DNA of 64,000 nt from assembly GCA_027886175.1 (NCBI GenBank), contig JAJNNQ010000003.1, forward strand, positions 2,068,001-2,132,000, given 5' to 3'. The notes below the pieces were generated by a model. That model did no database searches and had not been told where the DNA came from. It was given only the letters and a program-made list of their open reading frames with translations. Position numbers and translations under genes: made by a program. Below are positions 1 through 10,036 of this stretch, one piece after another. Every line of letters starts with the position of its first letter. Position 1 is the first letter of the stretch. The stretch is from Phylloscopus collybita (lineage: Eukaryota; Chordata; Aves; Passeriformes; Phylloscopidae).

Positions 1-992
1 GCATGGGAATTTATTTATTTTTGTCTCTGTGGCTGTTTTGATGCGTCAGATTTTCTCTCACAGGTGCTGCATTTTTTCCAAGATGAAAAGGACTTACACG
101 AAGTTCTTCTTGAGGTTTCCCCTCTGCCAGCTTTCTCTGGCATTTAATTCTTTTTTAATGCTGTTTTATGCTTGATTTCTCCTCAGTTCTCCCAGGTCTC
201 CTTTCCCCTTTTCTTCCCCTGACACTGTAACGTGTTCCCTTCGATGTTTTTGGAGATCAAAGCTTTCTCTTCCACCTTTCTTCTCCCTGCCTTGAAAACA
301 AGGATTTCAATTAACGTGGAGGCAGCTGGAAAGGAAAAAAAAAATGAGTCAAGATCACTCAGGAGTTTAATTTGGGCATCTCTGAGTTTCCCCCACTTAA
401 TTTCTTGTTAACGTGCCTAAATTTCTGTGTCGGATTTTATTTCCATGGAAATCTCTGGGAATTCCAAGTAGGCCAAAGAAAGGAGAAGAGTTGAGAGAGG
501 TCTTGTCTGCTTGGATGCAGCTTTTGGGGAGGAAATGGTGTGGGAGCTGAAAAAGCAGAGGACTTCCACAGCCTTGCAATGAGCTTACATAGGCAGAGGT
601 TTGAAACAGAGCTGAATTTTGGGCCTTGAAATATTTGGAGCATAGAAAAGTTTCTGAGCTGCAAGAAAAATACAGAACAAGCGGCAACTGGATGCTGTAA
701 GGTGTGTGTGCAGGGTTTAGTTGTGGGAGCCCTGGGCACTGAGGATTCCAGGCTTTCTGTGCTGCCAGGCACTGACCCCCAAGCAAACCCTGCATTCCAC
801 CTGAGGCCGTGGAGGAGGCTCCCAAAATTGAGTGACAGCACTGGGATTGTGGGTGTGGGGTTTGAATGGAAGTGTGTGACAGCACAGGGTGCAAAACTCA
901 GAGTTTAAGGGTTTAAAATACAGTAATGTATAGAGAGCAAGGTGGAGGATTTAGGGCAGAGGCTGAGTCCTTCTTTTTCACCTTCTTCTCCA
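1..992. other. Single-copy-looking noncoding stretch
   Basis: I see no gene here. The first 300 bases are pyrimidine-rich on the plus strand. Two minus-strand open frames (about 165 and 134 codons, near 397-894) overlap each other in different phases and resemble no family I know, so I treat them as chance. No splice-site pair or polyadenylation context stands out. Confidence 0.6.
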
Positions 993-1005
993 TGTTCTGG
1001 GTGGT
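993..1005 (+). mobile_element. Left piece of an older LTR-like element, split by the solo LTR
   Basis: The bases just left of the solo LTR look like the start of the sequence that resumes at 1533, beginning with TG. The 1001-1005 part is the target-site copy GTGGT. Calling this an older LTR rests on recalled similarity to passerine LTRs, so it is inference. Confidence 0.35.
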
Positions 1006-1527
1006 TGTCCTAGGTTACAATGTAAAATTGTGCCCAAGGTCTGTATTCTATCCCCATGAGCCGTTGGAGCCAAGGTGGGGCAGTGTTCTCCTTATCTTCT
1101 GTTAAGGAGCCCAACAATGCCTTCCTGGAAGACATTATCTCTGTTTAATGGGCCATCAAGGACCCATTGCATGACTGATAAGATGAAATCGTACCATTGT
1201 GAGATGCTCTGCCCAGGGGGAGGAGCCAAGCATTCCCACCTGGATATAATCCAGGGTTTGAGACCTCAGTAGCAGCTTCTATCCACTGAACTCTCAGAGG
1301 AGACAAGAGCTACCAGACGTTTCTACAGGAATCACTGCTTTGGATCATCTCTGCTCCAGCGGAACCACATCTGCTGCTCCAGGAGGATTCCCGGACTGCT
1401 TCAAACACCCTGACCAACAGGGTGTTAGGTTGTATCATTCCATTTATTTCACCTTTTTTCCCTTCTTCTTCTATTAAATTGTATCTCTGACTGGGAGTCT
1501 CACTGGTTTTGCTTTCAAACCAGAACA
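1006..1527 (+). mobile_element. Solo LTR of an ERVL-type endogenous retrovirus, 522 bp
   Basis: The block starts TGTCC and ends AACA, the TG...CA termini of retroviral LTRs. It is flanked by an exact 5-bp direct repeat GTGGT at 1001-1005 and 1528-1532, which reads as the target-site duplication. A TATA-like ATATAA lies at about 1244-1249, and an ATTAAA polyadenylation-type signal lies near 1474. The order TATA box, about 230 bp, then ATTAAA fits U3-R-U5 on the plus strand. ERVL elements usually make 5-bp duplications (family knowledge). No internal gag/pol sequence is present, so this is a solo LTR left by recombination. The family name is by eye and could be a related class. Confidence 0.8.
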
Positions 1528-1532
1528 GTGGT

Positions 1533-1790
1533 GTTTTGTAATTGGGTAGGAAAGTGCACATTGCGGGCCAGGGGTGGTTGGTTATTGGGTTAAAAGTGAA
1601 AATAATTTAGGTGTCATCTCTTAATTGGCCAGTTTATCCTTAAAAGGCCTAGTAAAGAGATAGAGACAGCTCCATTTTTCGTTTGTTAGCTGGAAGTGCT
1701 GTAGAACTCACAGCTTGTGAGAAACTGTAACATAGATAAGAATTCATAAACATCTGAGCCCAAACAAGAAATATGGGTCTGGCACATTTA
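1533..1790 (+). mobile_element. Probable LTR remnant hosting the solo LTR
   Basis: This sequence resumes directly after the target duplication. It contains an AATTGGCC box near 1625, a TTAAAAGGCC element about 20 bp later, and ATAAACATCTGAGCC near 1746-1760, the spacing expected of promoter and poly(A) parts of an LTR. It resembles passerine LTRs I remember, but I could not find a clean duplication at its outer ends. If right, the ERVL-type LTR is nested in an older one. Confidence 0.45.
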
Positions 1791-1837
1791 ATCCCCACTC
1801 TGGCAAGAAAAAAATAAAAATAAAAAGCAACATTTAG

Positions 1838-2052
1838 TGATTGGCTTAAGCAGATGCTTGTAAGCTTTTAGCATCAGCCTATTGGCCAAAAAACTTTTAA
1901 AAGGCCTTGTAACAAAGAGAGCTTTGGCTTCTGTTGGTGTGGAGGGAGTTTTACCAACTTTTATGTCTCTGCCTTCACTGAGACTGACAATGGAATGAAA
2001 AACTCGTGGAACACCTCTCAGTCACCCCATCCCGTTATTGGTAATTAAATCC
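1838..2052 (+). mobile_element. Probable second LTR remnant
   Basis: A CCTATTGGCC box near 1878 is followed by TTTTAAAAGGCC, then by a long stretch ending in ATTAAATCC at about 2045-2053. Box order and spacing resemble an LTR U3-R region in plus orientation. The CCAAT-like and TTAAAAGGCC blocks echo those of the preceding remnant, so the two could be related or parts of one decayed element. Ends are not resolved. Confidence 0.45.
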
Positions 2053-3181
2053 AACAGAAATGGATCTTTAATTGGGCACCAGCTCTCTGGGAATGCTGCT
2101 CCAAGGCCAAGGGCATCCCTTGGGATCATTTCAGGGGAAGCCAGGAATTCTTGATCCTTCAGAACCAGCTGAGCTCCTTTCACTCCATCCCAACGACTGT
2201 CGAGGGGTTTGGGTGTTCTCCCTCTTCATTGCTGGATTTCCTCAGGCAGCTCCCTGGAAATGCAGAATTCCAGCTGGAGCTGGAACCTCTGGCTCTTTCT
2301 TTGGCTGTTTTTCCACCCAGGTGCTGCTGGAACATCAGGAGGCAAAGTAAGGATGGCTGTGGGTGATTTTTCTGTAGTATCAGAGGATTTGGAGGATGCT
2401 CATTCCTTCTGGGAAGCCTCCACTTCTGAGGAAGCAGCAGCTCTGCTCAGGCAGCTTTTTAATTTTTTTTTTTTTTTGCCAGCTAAAGAAAAGATTTGGC
2501 AGTTGGATTCCTTGGGAATAAATGTGGGTTTTTTTTTCCCCTGGCATTGGGAAAAAAAATGGTTTTTCTGCTCCTGGTTGGGCAGGAGGATTTGGGGCAG
2601 CAGGTGCAGGCAGGTTTTGGGTGCTTGTGCCTAGAATTCCCTTGTCTGGATCATTAATAAAGATAATAAACAAAATATAAAATGATATATCAGGGAAAAA
2701 AATCTTAAAGTTAAGGCCAAGTGTTTAGGCTGCTGCAAAACCCCAGCTGAGACTTGAATGCCATTGTAGCAAGGATTTTATTTTGGGGAAAAATGACCGA
2801 AAGAGGAAAATCTTGACTAGTCCTGGTACTTGGCATTAAGAGACACTCAGACTTGAGGAACTAAATAAAAAAAATCCCATCTTAAGCATCATATTATCTG
2901 AAAATTAGGTGCATTTGCATAGATCTGAATAAATACTAAATACTGAATGCTTATTTTCAGAATTCAGTCATAACAACTGCTTGTTGTTACACAGATAAAA
3001 GAATTAGTTATAAAAATTAAATCAGATTTTTTTTTTTGTTGCCAGCTCATTCTCCTTAATAACCTGAGGTGAATCAGCCTGCTTAGAACTGCTTAATGCC
3101 AAAAATAGGCTGCAGAAATAGGACAATACCTGAGCACACATTTAGGATATTTGCATTGGCCTTCAAAGGAAGCTGATGTTG
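2053..3181. other. Noncoding stretch, no gene seen
   Basis: A 15-base T run lies near 2463-2477, with smaller T and A runs at 2530-2560 and 3030. Open frames of 70-140 codons here overlap in three phases and have no recognisable domain. From about 2640 to 3060 the DNA is A/T-rich and otherwise featureless. Confidence 0.55.
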
Positions 3182-3455
3182 CAAAAAAACCCAACAACAA
3201 CAACAAACCACAAACAAACTAACAAAAAACCCAAACAAACAAATAATCAAACAAACAAAACCACCAAACCAAACCAAACCACAAAAAAATGAAACAAAAC
3301 CACACAGAACAAAAAAACTCAACAAACAAACAAAAAACCCCAAAAAACAAACAACCCCCCAAAACAAACAAACGAACAAACAAAACTCCACCAACCAACC
3401 AAAAAACCCCCAAAAAACCAAAAAAAACACCAAAAAACCCCCAAACCCCACAACA
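3182..3455 (+). repeat. A/C-rich low-complexity tract, about 270 bp
   Basis: The plus strand is almost entirely A and C, in a drifting mix of CAA, CAAA, CCAAA and CAAAA units, with only a few G or T interruptions. The open frames across it, rich in Lys/Asn/Thr or Phe/Val/Cys, are translation artefacts. It is one of five similar tracts in the window. Confidence 0.9.
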
Positions 3456-4761
3456 TCTGGGGGGAGGTGCATGACACAGAAAAATCATCTTTTCCTGGAA
3501 TGAAATTCTTTGGAATTCTGTATCAATGCGTTTCCACCCTCAGATTCTGTGTGATCAGCTAAGGAAGGATTTGGGGCAGAAAAGAGCAAGGCTCAGACTC
3601 TGCTCTTCCAGTTTCCAGCAGCTCAAAGCCAAATCAGCCTGAATTTTGTGTCCTCAGAGGCAAAAACCTCAGGAACTTTCTCAGCCCCTCCCTGGATTTG
3701 TGCCAGGAGCCTTTTGGGGCCACTTGGATGAGGAACACGAGTGAGGTGCTGATGGAAAACCTTCAAAATCAATTTTTCCTCATTCTGGGTTCGCCAGTGT
3801 TGGGAGTCCTTTCAGATATTCCCAGGTACTTTGAGATATTTTACTCCAAGGGTCACTCCATTCACCCTAAAAATGGATCTTTGAAAAACGGCATCGAAAA
3901 CAGAGCTAACAAAGGCTTGAGGTGTTTTTCTGGTGAGTCAGAAGTTTTATGTTGTTTCAGTCAGATTCATGAAGAGGTTCTTGATTTTTTCCAATTTTTT
4001 TTTTTTTCCCCTAAAAATTTCCTCCTGCTCCTCTCTCCCCTTCCCAGCAGCTGCTGTGGGCAACATTTCCATCCAGGTTTTCCTGTGCAAATTCCTGATG
4101 TGGAAAAGGCTCGACTTCTGCAGTTAAGTTTTTATTTAAACTCAGGTGGGGATGATGTGCTCTGTACCCAGACACTTCTGCAAGGCCAGTTCATTTTCTT
4201 GTCAGCAGTAGATTATTTGTTTTAATTTTTTTTTTTTAATGAAGTACTGGCTTCTAAAAGACCTAAAATGCTGTAAAAAAAGACTTCACGACCCTCTTAA
4301 CATCTCCTATATGTCCTTTCCTTCTTTGACTTTGTCACTTCGGTTGAATTCACTCAAAAAATTTGAAATTTCTCTGTTTGTTTTTTTTTTTTTAACTTTT
4401 ATGTCTTGTTTGTCTCTGCTTCACCTCCTTCCTATGGGTTAATTATGGAAACCTTCACTTCCCACCTCCCTACAACTGCTTAAAGGCATCACTCTGGTTT
4501 TTTTTTTTTATTTTTTAAATTTGTGTTTCCTGATCCAACCTAATGCTCCATAAGGCCAGGGCTTTAAATTATTTAAAGTACGCTGGAGCTCTCCACGCTG
4601 CGTCGGTGCGAGTTGTAACCAAGATAGATTTTAAAATATATTTTTCATGAGGCAATAAAATAACCTCATAATTCTGTTTGTCAGGCTTGAAGGGTGTGAA
4701 TAAATATGGCAGGCAGTGGATATATGGGCTTAATACTTTCAGCTATTGGCTATTGCTCTGT
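3456..4761. other. Noncoding stretch with T runs
   Basis: No gene seen. T runs of 10-13 bases occur near 3997, 4382 and 4500. The 175-codon plus frame at 3698-4225 crosses a poly-T run and matches nothing I recognise. Confidence 0.55.
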
Positions 4762-4783
4762 GTATATATATATATATATATAT
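4762..4783. repeat. (TA)n microsatellite
   Basis: About eleven TA dinucleotides, followed at once by an A/T-rich run. A common class of short repeat with no indicated function. Confidence 0.9.
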
Positions 4784-4850
4784 TTTATTTTTTTTTCTCT
4801 GTGTATGTTAAAGCTGATGAGGAGCAGGAGTGAAATAAATTCTTTATTAA

Positions 4851-4960
4851 TTATGGAGGAGTTTGGTTTGGAGAGGACCTCTAAAAATCATCTTGCTCAG
4901 CCCCCCTACAATGAGTAGGGATTCTGAAAGAACCCAAGCAGCCTGACCTTGATTCTGACC
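4851..4960 (-). mobile_element. Probable old CR1 LINE 3' fragment
   Basis: The plus strand reads like the complement of a CR1 3' end: a GGTTTGGAGAGGACCTCTA block, then a run resembling 'atcatctagtccaacccccc'. It is more diverged than the other copies here, which suggests an older subfamily. The 5' limit is unclear. Confidence 0.45.
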
Positions 4961-5138
4961 TTAATCAAGGCTGTAATAAATGAATTTAATTAAACTTTAT
5001 AGTGCTTGGTTTGCAGGGCAGGACTTGGCTGCAGTTGTGGGGGGTCACAGCCTTGATAGGTTTGAAATTCCACTGGGGCAGGAGCAGAGCTCTGCTGAAT
5101 TCCAAGAGTTTTGGAGGCAGTGGTTGTGTGCCCAATAC

Positions 5139-5337
5139 CATAAAAATAAAAATAAAAATCTAAAAATATAAAATAAAAATAAATAAAAATAAAAATAAAT
5201 AAATAAAAATATATACAAAATATACATAAAAATATAAAAATAAAATTAAAATTAAAGTTAAAAATGAAAATAAAATAAAAATGAAAATAAAATAAAAATA
5301 AAAATAAAAAAAATAAAATAATAATAATAATAATAAT
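5139..5337 (+). repeat. (AAAAT)n-type A/T tract, ending in (AAT)n
   Basis: About 200 bp are made of AAAAT, AAAT and AAATAA units with few other bases, closing with several AAT triplets near 5320-5337. The all-Phe/Ile/Tyr open frames on the minus strand are artefacts of this composition. Confidence 0.92.
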
Positions 5338-6346
5338 TTTCTTTTTCAACTTCTATTTTCTTTTCTAACCCTGTTCCTGTTTGTTTTGGATCCATGTCAG
5401 GAACAGGAATTCTGTTTCTCTCACCTGGTGCAACAGCTTGTGGCTGGGCAAAGGAGAGGACAGGGAGTGAAAGAGTTTGTGATCAGGGAAATGATGATAA
5501 ATAAAATAATTTTGGGATTTATCAGCAGTTGCTGCTGCAGCTGAGTTAATATCCTGAGTGAAATGCAGGGTGGGATTTTTACCTGACCAATATTTACAGT
5601 AAATAATCTCCCTTTTATCTTCCCCATGGCTCTGGGTAGATGCAATTACGCTCTTTTTGACCTTATTCTAAAAACAAAACACAAAAAAATTCAGCCAATG
5701 AGATAAAAATACCTCTAAAATCCTGATTAAATATCTGGCCCGTGCATAACAAATCCTTTGCTGGGGGAAGTCCACGCCAGAAGATGTCACTCAAAGCTGC
5801 TGCAGGATTAGGCTTTGCCATAATAATATAGATTTTTTTCCCTGCTTAATATTGAAGGGAGCCTTTCCTCCCATCCATAGGGATGCTATTACTCAATCCA
5901 TGTGTGCTGCCTAATTTTCCCCAGTGCAGAATTAAGCAAAGCAAATCTCCAGGCTTCAATTTATCCTGCTTTTATAGTTCCACTTTCATTTAGGCACAAT
6001 AGAACCCCCTTCACCTTCTATCTCCACAGGCAAATCACTGCCCAGAGTATTTGAATTATTTTCCAAACTCTGCAGGAGGAGTTGGAAGAGGACAGCAGGG
6101 ATTTGTTGGGGAGTAGATTGGACATAAATTAATTTTTTTTTTGTTCGGTGGAAAGTTGTAATATAAACCACAGAATGCCTCAAACCCTTGTGCTTTTGAG
6201 TTTTGCTTGTTTGAGTTTGTTTTTAGTGGGGCTCTTCCTTTGAGGACCTGAGGGGGTTTGGTGGCTGCTGAGGGGTTTTGTGCTGTCACTTCCCTGAGGA
6301 CATTCCCAAATCCTATCCCACCTCCTGCAGAAAGTTTCAACTCCCT
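5338..6346. other. Noncoding stretch, no gene seen
   Basis: No repeat family is recognised except short A and T runs (for example near 6130). The open frames are below 95 codons and overlap. Confidence 0.55.
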
Positions 6347-6434
6347 GAGGAAGGGAAGGAAGGAAGGAAGGAAGGAAGGAAGGAAGGAAGGAAGGAAGGA
6401 AGGAAGGAAGGAAGGAAGGAAGGAAAGGGAAAGG
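6347..6434 (+). repeat. (GGAA)n tetranucleotide array in an 88-bp pure-purine run
   Basis: Every plus-strand base from 6347 to 6434 is A or G. Most of it is an uninterrupted AAGG/GGAA array of about 17 units. It directly precedes the minisatellite that starts near 6455. Confidence 0.95.
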
Positions 6435-6454
6435 CTTTTCTCCAGGAGAATCAG

Positions 6455-7411
6455 GAGATTCTGGCTATTCTGGATTCGAGATGTTCTGGATTTTCTGTAT
6501 TTAGGATGTTCTGGATATTCTGGGTATTCTGGCTATTCTGGACTCAGGATATTCTGTATTTAGGATGTTCTGGATGTTCTGGATGTTCTGGATATTCTGG
6601 ATTTAGGATGTTCTGGCTATTCTGGCTATTCTGGCTATACTGGATATTCTGGATTCCAGATATTCTGGACATTCTGGACATTCTGGATATTCTGGATATT
6701 CGTGATATTCTGGATTCAGGATATTCTGGATATTCTGGATTCAAGATATTCCAGATATTCTGGATAGTTTGGATTTAGGATGTTCTGGCTATTCTGGCTA
6801 TTCTGGATTCAGGATGTCCCGACTGTTCTGGCTATTCTGGATTCAGGATATTCTGCATTTAGGATGTTCTGGATATTCTGAATATTCTGGATATTCTGGA
6901 TTTAGGATGTTCTGGCTATTCTGGCTATTCTGGCTATACTGGATATTCTGGATTCCAGATATTCTGGACATTCTGGACATTCTGGATATTCTGGATATTC
7001 GTGATATTCTGGATTCAGGATATTCAGGATATTCTGGATTCAAGATATTCCAGATATTCTGGATAGTTTGGATTCAGGATGTTCTGGCTATTCTGGCTAT
7101 TCTGGATTCAGGATGTCCCGACTGTTCTGGCTATTCTGGATTCAGGATATTCTGCATTTAGGATGTTCTGGATATTCTGAATATTCTGGATATTCTGGAT
7201 TTAGGATGTTCTGGCTATTCTAGCTATTCTGGTTATTCTGGCTATTCTGGATTCCAGATATTCTGGATATTCTGGATATTCTGGATATTCTGGATATTCG
7301 TGATATTCTGGATTCAGGATATTCTGGATTCAAGATATTCCAGATATTCTGGATAGTTTGGATTCAGGATGTTCTGGCTATTCTGGCTATTCTGGATTCA
7401 GGATGTTCTGG
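6455..7411 (+). repeat. Minisatellite of 9-bp units with a 299-bp higher-order period
   Basis: The array is built of 9-bp variants of TTCTGGATA (TTCTGGCTA, TTCAGGATG, TTCCAGATA, TTCTGGACA). The variants recur in the same long order. The rare marker CGTGATATTC starts at 6701, 7000 and 7299, exactly 299 bp apart, so about three copies of a higher-order unit exist. The third copy has a changed start and lacks a short segment near its end. Because 9 is a multiple of 3, all frames stay open and give repeats such as SGYSGYSG, LDILDI and PEYPEY. I read these as noncoding: there is no initiation context, and the frames open on both strands alike. Confidence 0.95.
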
Positions 7412-9978
7412 AGCAGAATTCCAGCCCATTATCCATGGAGGATCAGAAGGGGGCAGCCAGTTTCTGCTGCTTGCTCAGGATGTTCCAGCTCCTCCTCGTT
7501 TGGGAAGAACAAACCCCAAAGTGAGCTCTAAAGGTAATTTTCAGATTACCTGTCAGCCCCAAACACGTTTTTATCCATCAGCACGGTGACTTCTCAGCAT
7601 TTTATGCTTAATTTGCATAACCCACAGCACCCAGATTTTCTGAGCAACTTTTCCACATTAAAATCATATTCCACATGATTTATTTCCACAGAGAACTCAC
7701 AGGAAAGGTGTTCCACACAGTTTAAACAAAGGCTAAAAATTTACTGTTGTTGACTCAGGGTCTGAACTCCTCGTGGTGCTGCTGCACAATTCGGGGACAG
7801 CTTTCCATTAAAAATGAAAGTGAAGGCCATAAAATAAAAGTTCTCCTCAAATAAACCACCCTGCTATTGTTTTAGAGCTGGGATTGGGCTAATAAATATT
7901 TGGCAGCAGGGTTTTGAGAGGATTTGGTGGCCTGGTGTTTGATGTCTGCTTAAATCAGAGTTTTATCTTTGCCAGATAAGGGTGCCTGGATTTATCACAC
8001 ATTGTCCTGCTGCTTGTCCAGATCACAGGAAGGAAAAAAAATAATGTTTAACTCCCCAGACTTGTAAATTTGGTTTATTTGGTGCTAAAGGAACTTGGAT
8101 GTGTTTTACCTTATGAAAAACTCCCAATAAGTCTTCTAAAAGGAAGTGCCACAGGAAAAAAAGTATAAATTGTTTATTGAAATTTATTTCTTTACTACAC
8201 ATTCTAATAATATCAATGCAGTGACAAAGAGGGTAAAATGTTGATTATCAGAGGGTAAAATCTCAATTATCTTGGGGGTTTTTTTTTGGGGAAAAAAGGG
8301 ATTAAGAATTGTAGCTTTTATTTAGATTTGAGTGGGATGCGCTGGCAAAACCAGGATGGGAAAGCAGGAAAGGTCAGTCCAAAAGGAAGAGGCTGAAGGA
8401 AAAGTGAAGTAAAAATGCAAATGGAAGTTTAAAAATGAGAAATAAAAGGTAAGAACAGGCCACTAAAGGAGGAGCAGAGTGGGGGTGTGCTCAGTTAATC
8501 CCAGAAGAAAAGGCATTGTGTTCCTCCCTGCCCTGTCCTATTGGGAGGAGAAAAATGAGTTAATCCTCAAAGGGAAATCTCTGGGGCTGATTTGTGCCAG
8601 CAGAGCCAAAAAATAATTTATTTTCGTGTTAATTTGATGTACAAAGGGGCAATTAACAAAGAGGGTCAAACTGGACTGGGATGGTTGATTTGGGACAATC
8701 GGAAGTGTTACCAAAGCACTGCTGTTACATTTTGGAGTTTCTGCAGCACAAAAAATGCTTCATTTTTTTTTTAAATATTTTTTTGATTGTGAAATATGAG
8801 AAATTCACCCCATGGCCAGAAATTTTCAATTTTAGAGAAGATGAGGTTTCCCTAAAGCCACACCAGAGCTGCTGGGGCGTGGGTTGGGCTCTGGGAAATC
8901 CCGAGCTGAGTCTCCCACCTGGAGCTTTTGTGTGATAATAGAGGTGAAAACAGAGAAAAAAAATGTTCTCATCCACCCAGGGAGGAGCAAACTTTCCCCT
9001 TCTCAGAGGAGCTCTTAATTTTCCTCTCCCTCAACCCTGAAAGTGCTCAGCAGGAGCTGTGACCTCCGCAGCCCCAGGAATCCCAGGTGAAGCAATGAGA
9101 GGTTTGGATCCCAGAAAGTGAAATATTCCCTCTGGAGGGAACATTTGTGTCCAACAAACACCTCAGCCACTGCTCTCCCTCCACCCCTGCTCCTTCATCT
9201 TGACCCAGCAGCTTTTCCTCCATCACCTCTGTCTTCTCCTGCTTAAAAGTGATTTATTTTTGGTAATTACGAGGGACAAAGCTCGTTGGAGGCTGAGCAA
9301 GGGAAGAGCTGTTCCAGGAATGTTCCCTCTTAGAGCTCCATTTCTTCCAGGGAGAGGTGACACCCACCACCTGTGAAGTGCACCTCAGAAAATGAGTAAT
9401 TTTCAGGAGAAAAAAACGTGGTTTGTCTTCCAGATAATTTAAAAAAAAAATAATAATACCCCCCCCCCCGTTAGAAATAGTAATTGCTGGAAAACCGAGC
9501 TGGGTATATTTATTTTGCAGATAAGAATAAGGTTTGCTGCTTGTTCATTGGGTGCCAAGACCCAATTATTTGCTGAAAAAAATTGAATTTCAGTATTGGG
9601 TCAGTATTGATTTTTAGTGTTGAGTCTCTGGAACGATCTCTTGAATTATTCTGATTAATCACCCTTTTCTTTTTCCTCTTAAATTACCTCATGGTTACTT
9701 AAAAAACCAAAAAACCAAAAAACCATTGGTGATCTCAGACTTTTCCTTCCTTTGAAAGCGTTTTGGCATTTTTGTGGATCTCACAGGAATTTCTCACCTT
9801 TTCAAGGTGGAGGTGCTAAAATCTTTTGGAGAACTTGGAGCATTTGGAGTTTTCCTTCAGTGCAAAGACCTTTCCCGTTATTTCAGGGAATAGCCAGGGA
9901 CAGGAAAAGATTTGCTGCAATAATTTGCTTGGTTTTAGAGAATTAGTTGGAACAAAACCTGAAATTTTCTTGGTTAAT
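7412..9978. other. Long single-copy-looking noncoding stretch
   Basis: No gene or mobile element is recognised over about 2.5 kb. It holds an A/T-rich part near 8160-8300, T/A runs, and the homopolymer at 9459-9469. Small open frames (60-84 codons) are scattered without codon or domain signal. Confidence 0.55.
9459..9469 (+). repeat. Poly-C run after A run
   Basis: An A10 run, a few TAA units and then eleven C bases lie in a row. Confidence 0.9.
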
Positions 9979-10036
9979 GATTGGACTTGAGGAATTTAAG
10001 GATCTTTCCCAGTCTTAAAGATTCTCTGATTCTATG
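9979..10036 (+). mobile_element. CR1 LINE 3' terminal fragment
   Basis: Only about 58 bp remain. They read like the last part of CR1 in sense orientation: GATTGGACTTGAGG, then an AAGGATCTTTCC block, then the terminus GATTCTCTGATTCTATG. The octamer-like ATTCTATG end is the family signature. Strong 5' truncation is normal for CR1. Confidence 0.75.

Noticed and set aside
6278..7161. Long frames encoding SGYSGYSG / LDILDI type repeats
   Set aside because: The 9-bp unit keeps all frames open on both strands, so a minisatellite explains them.
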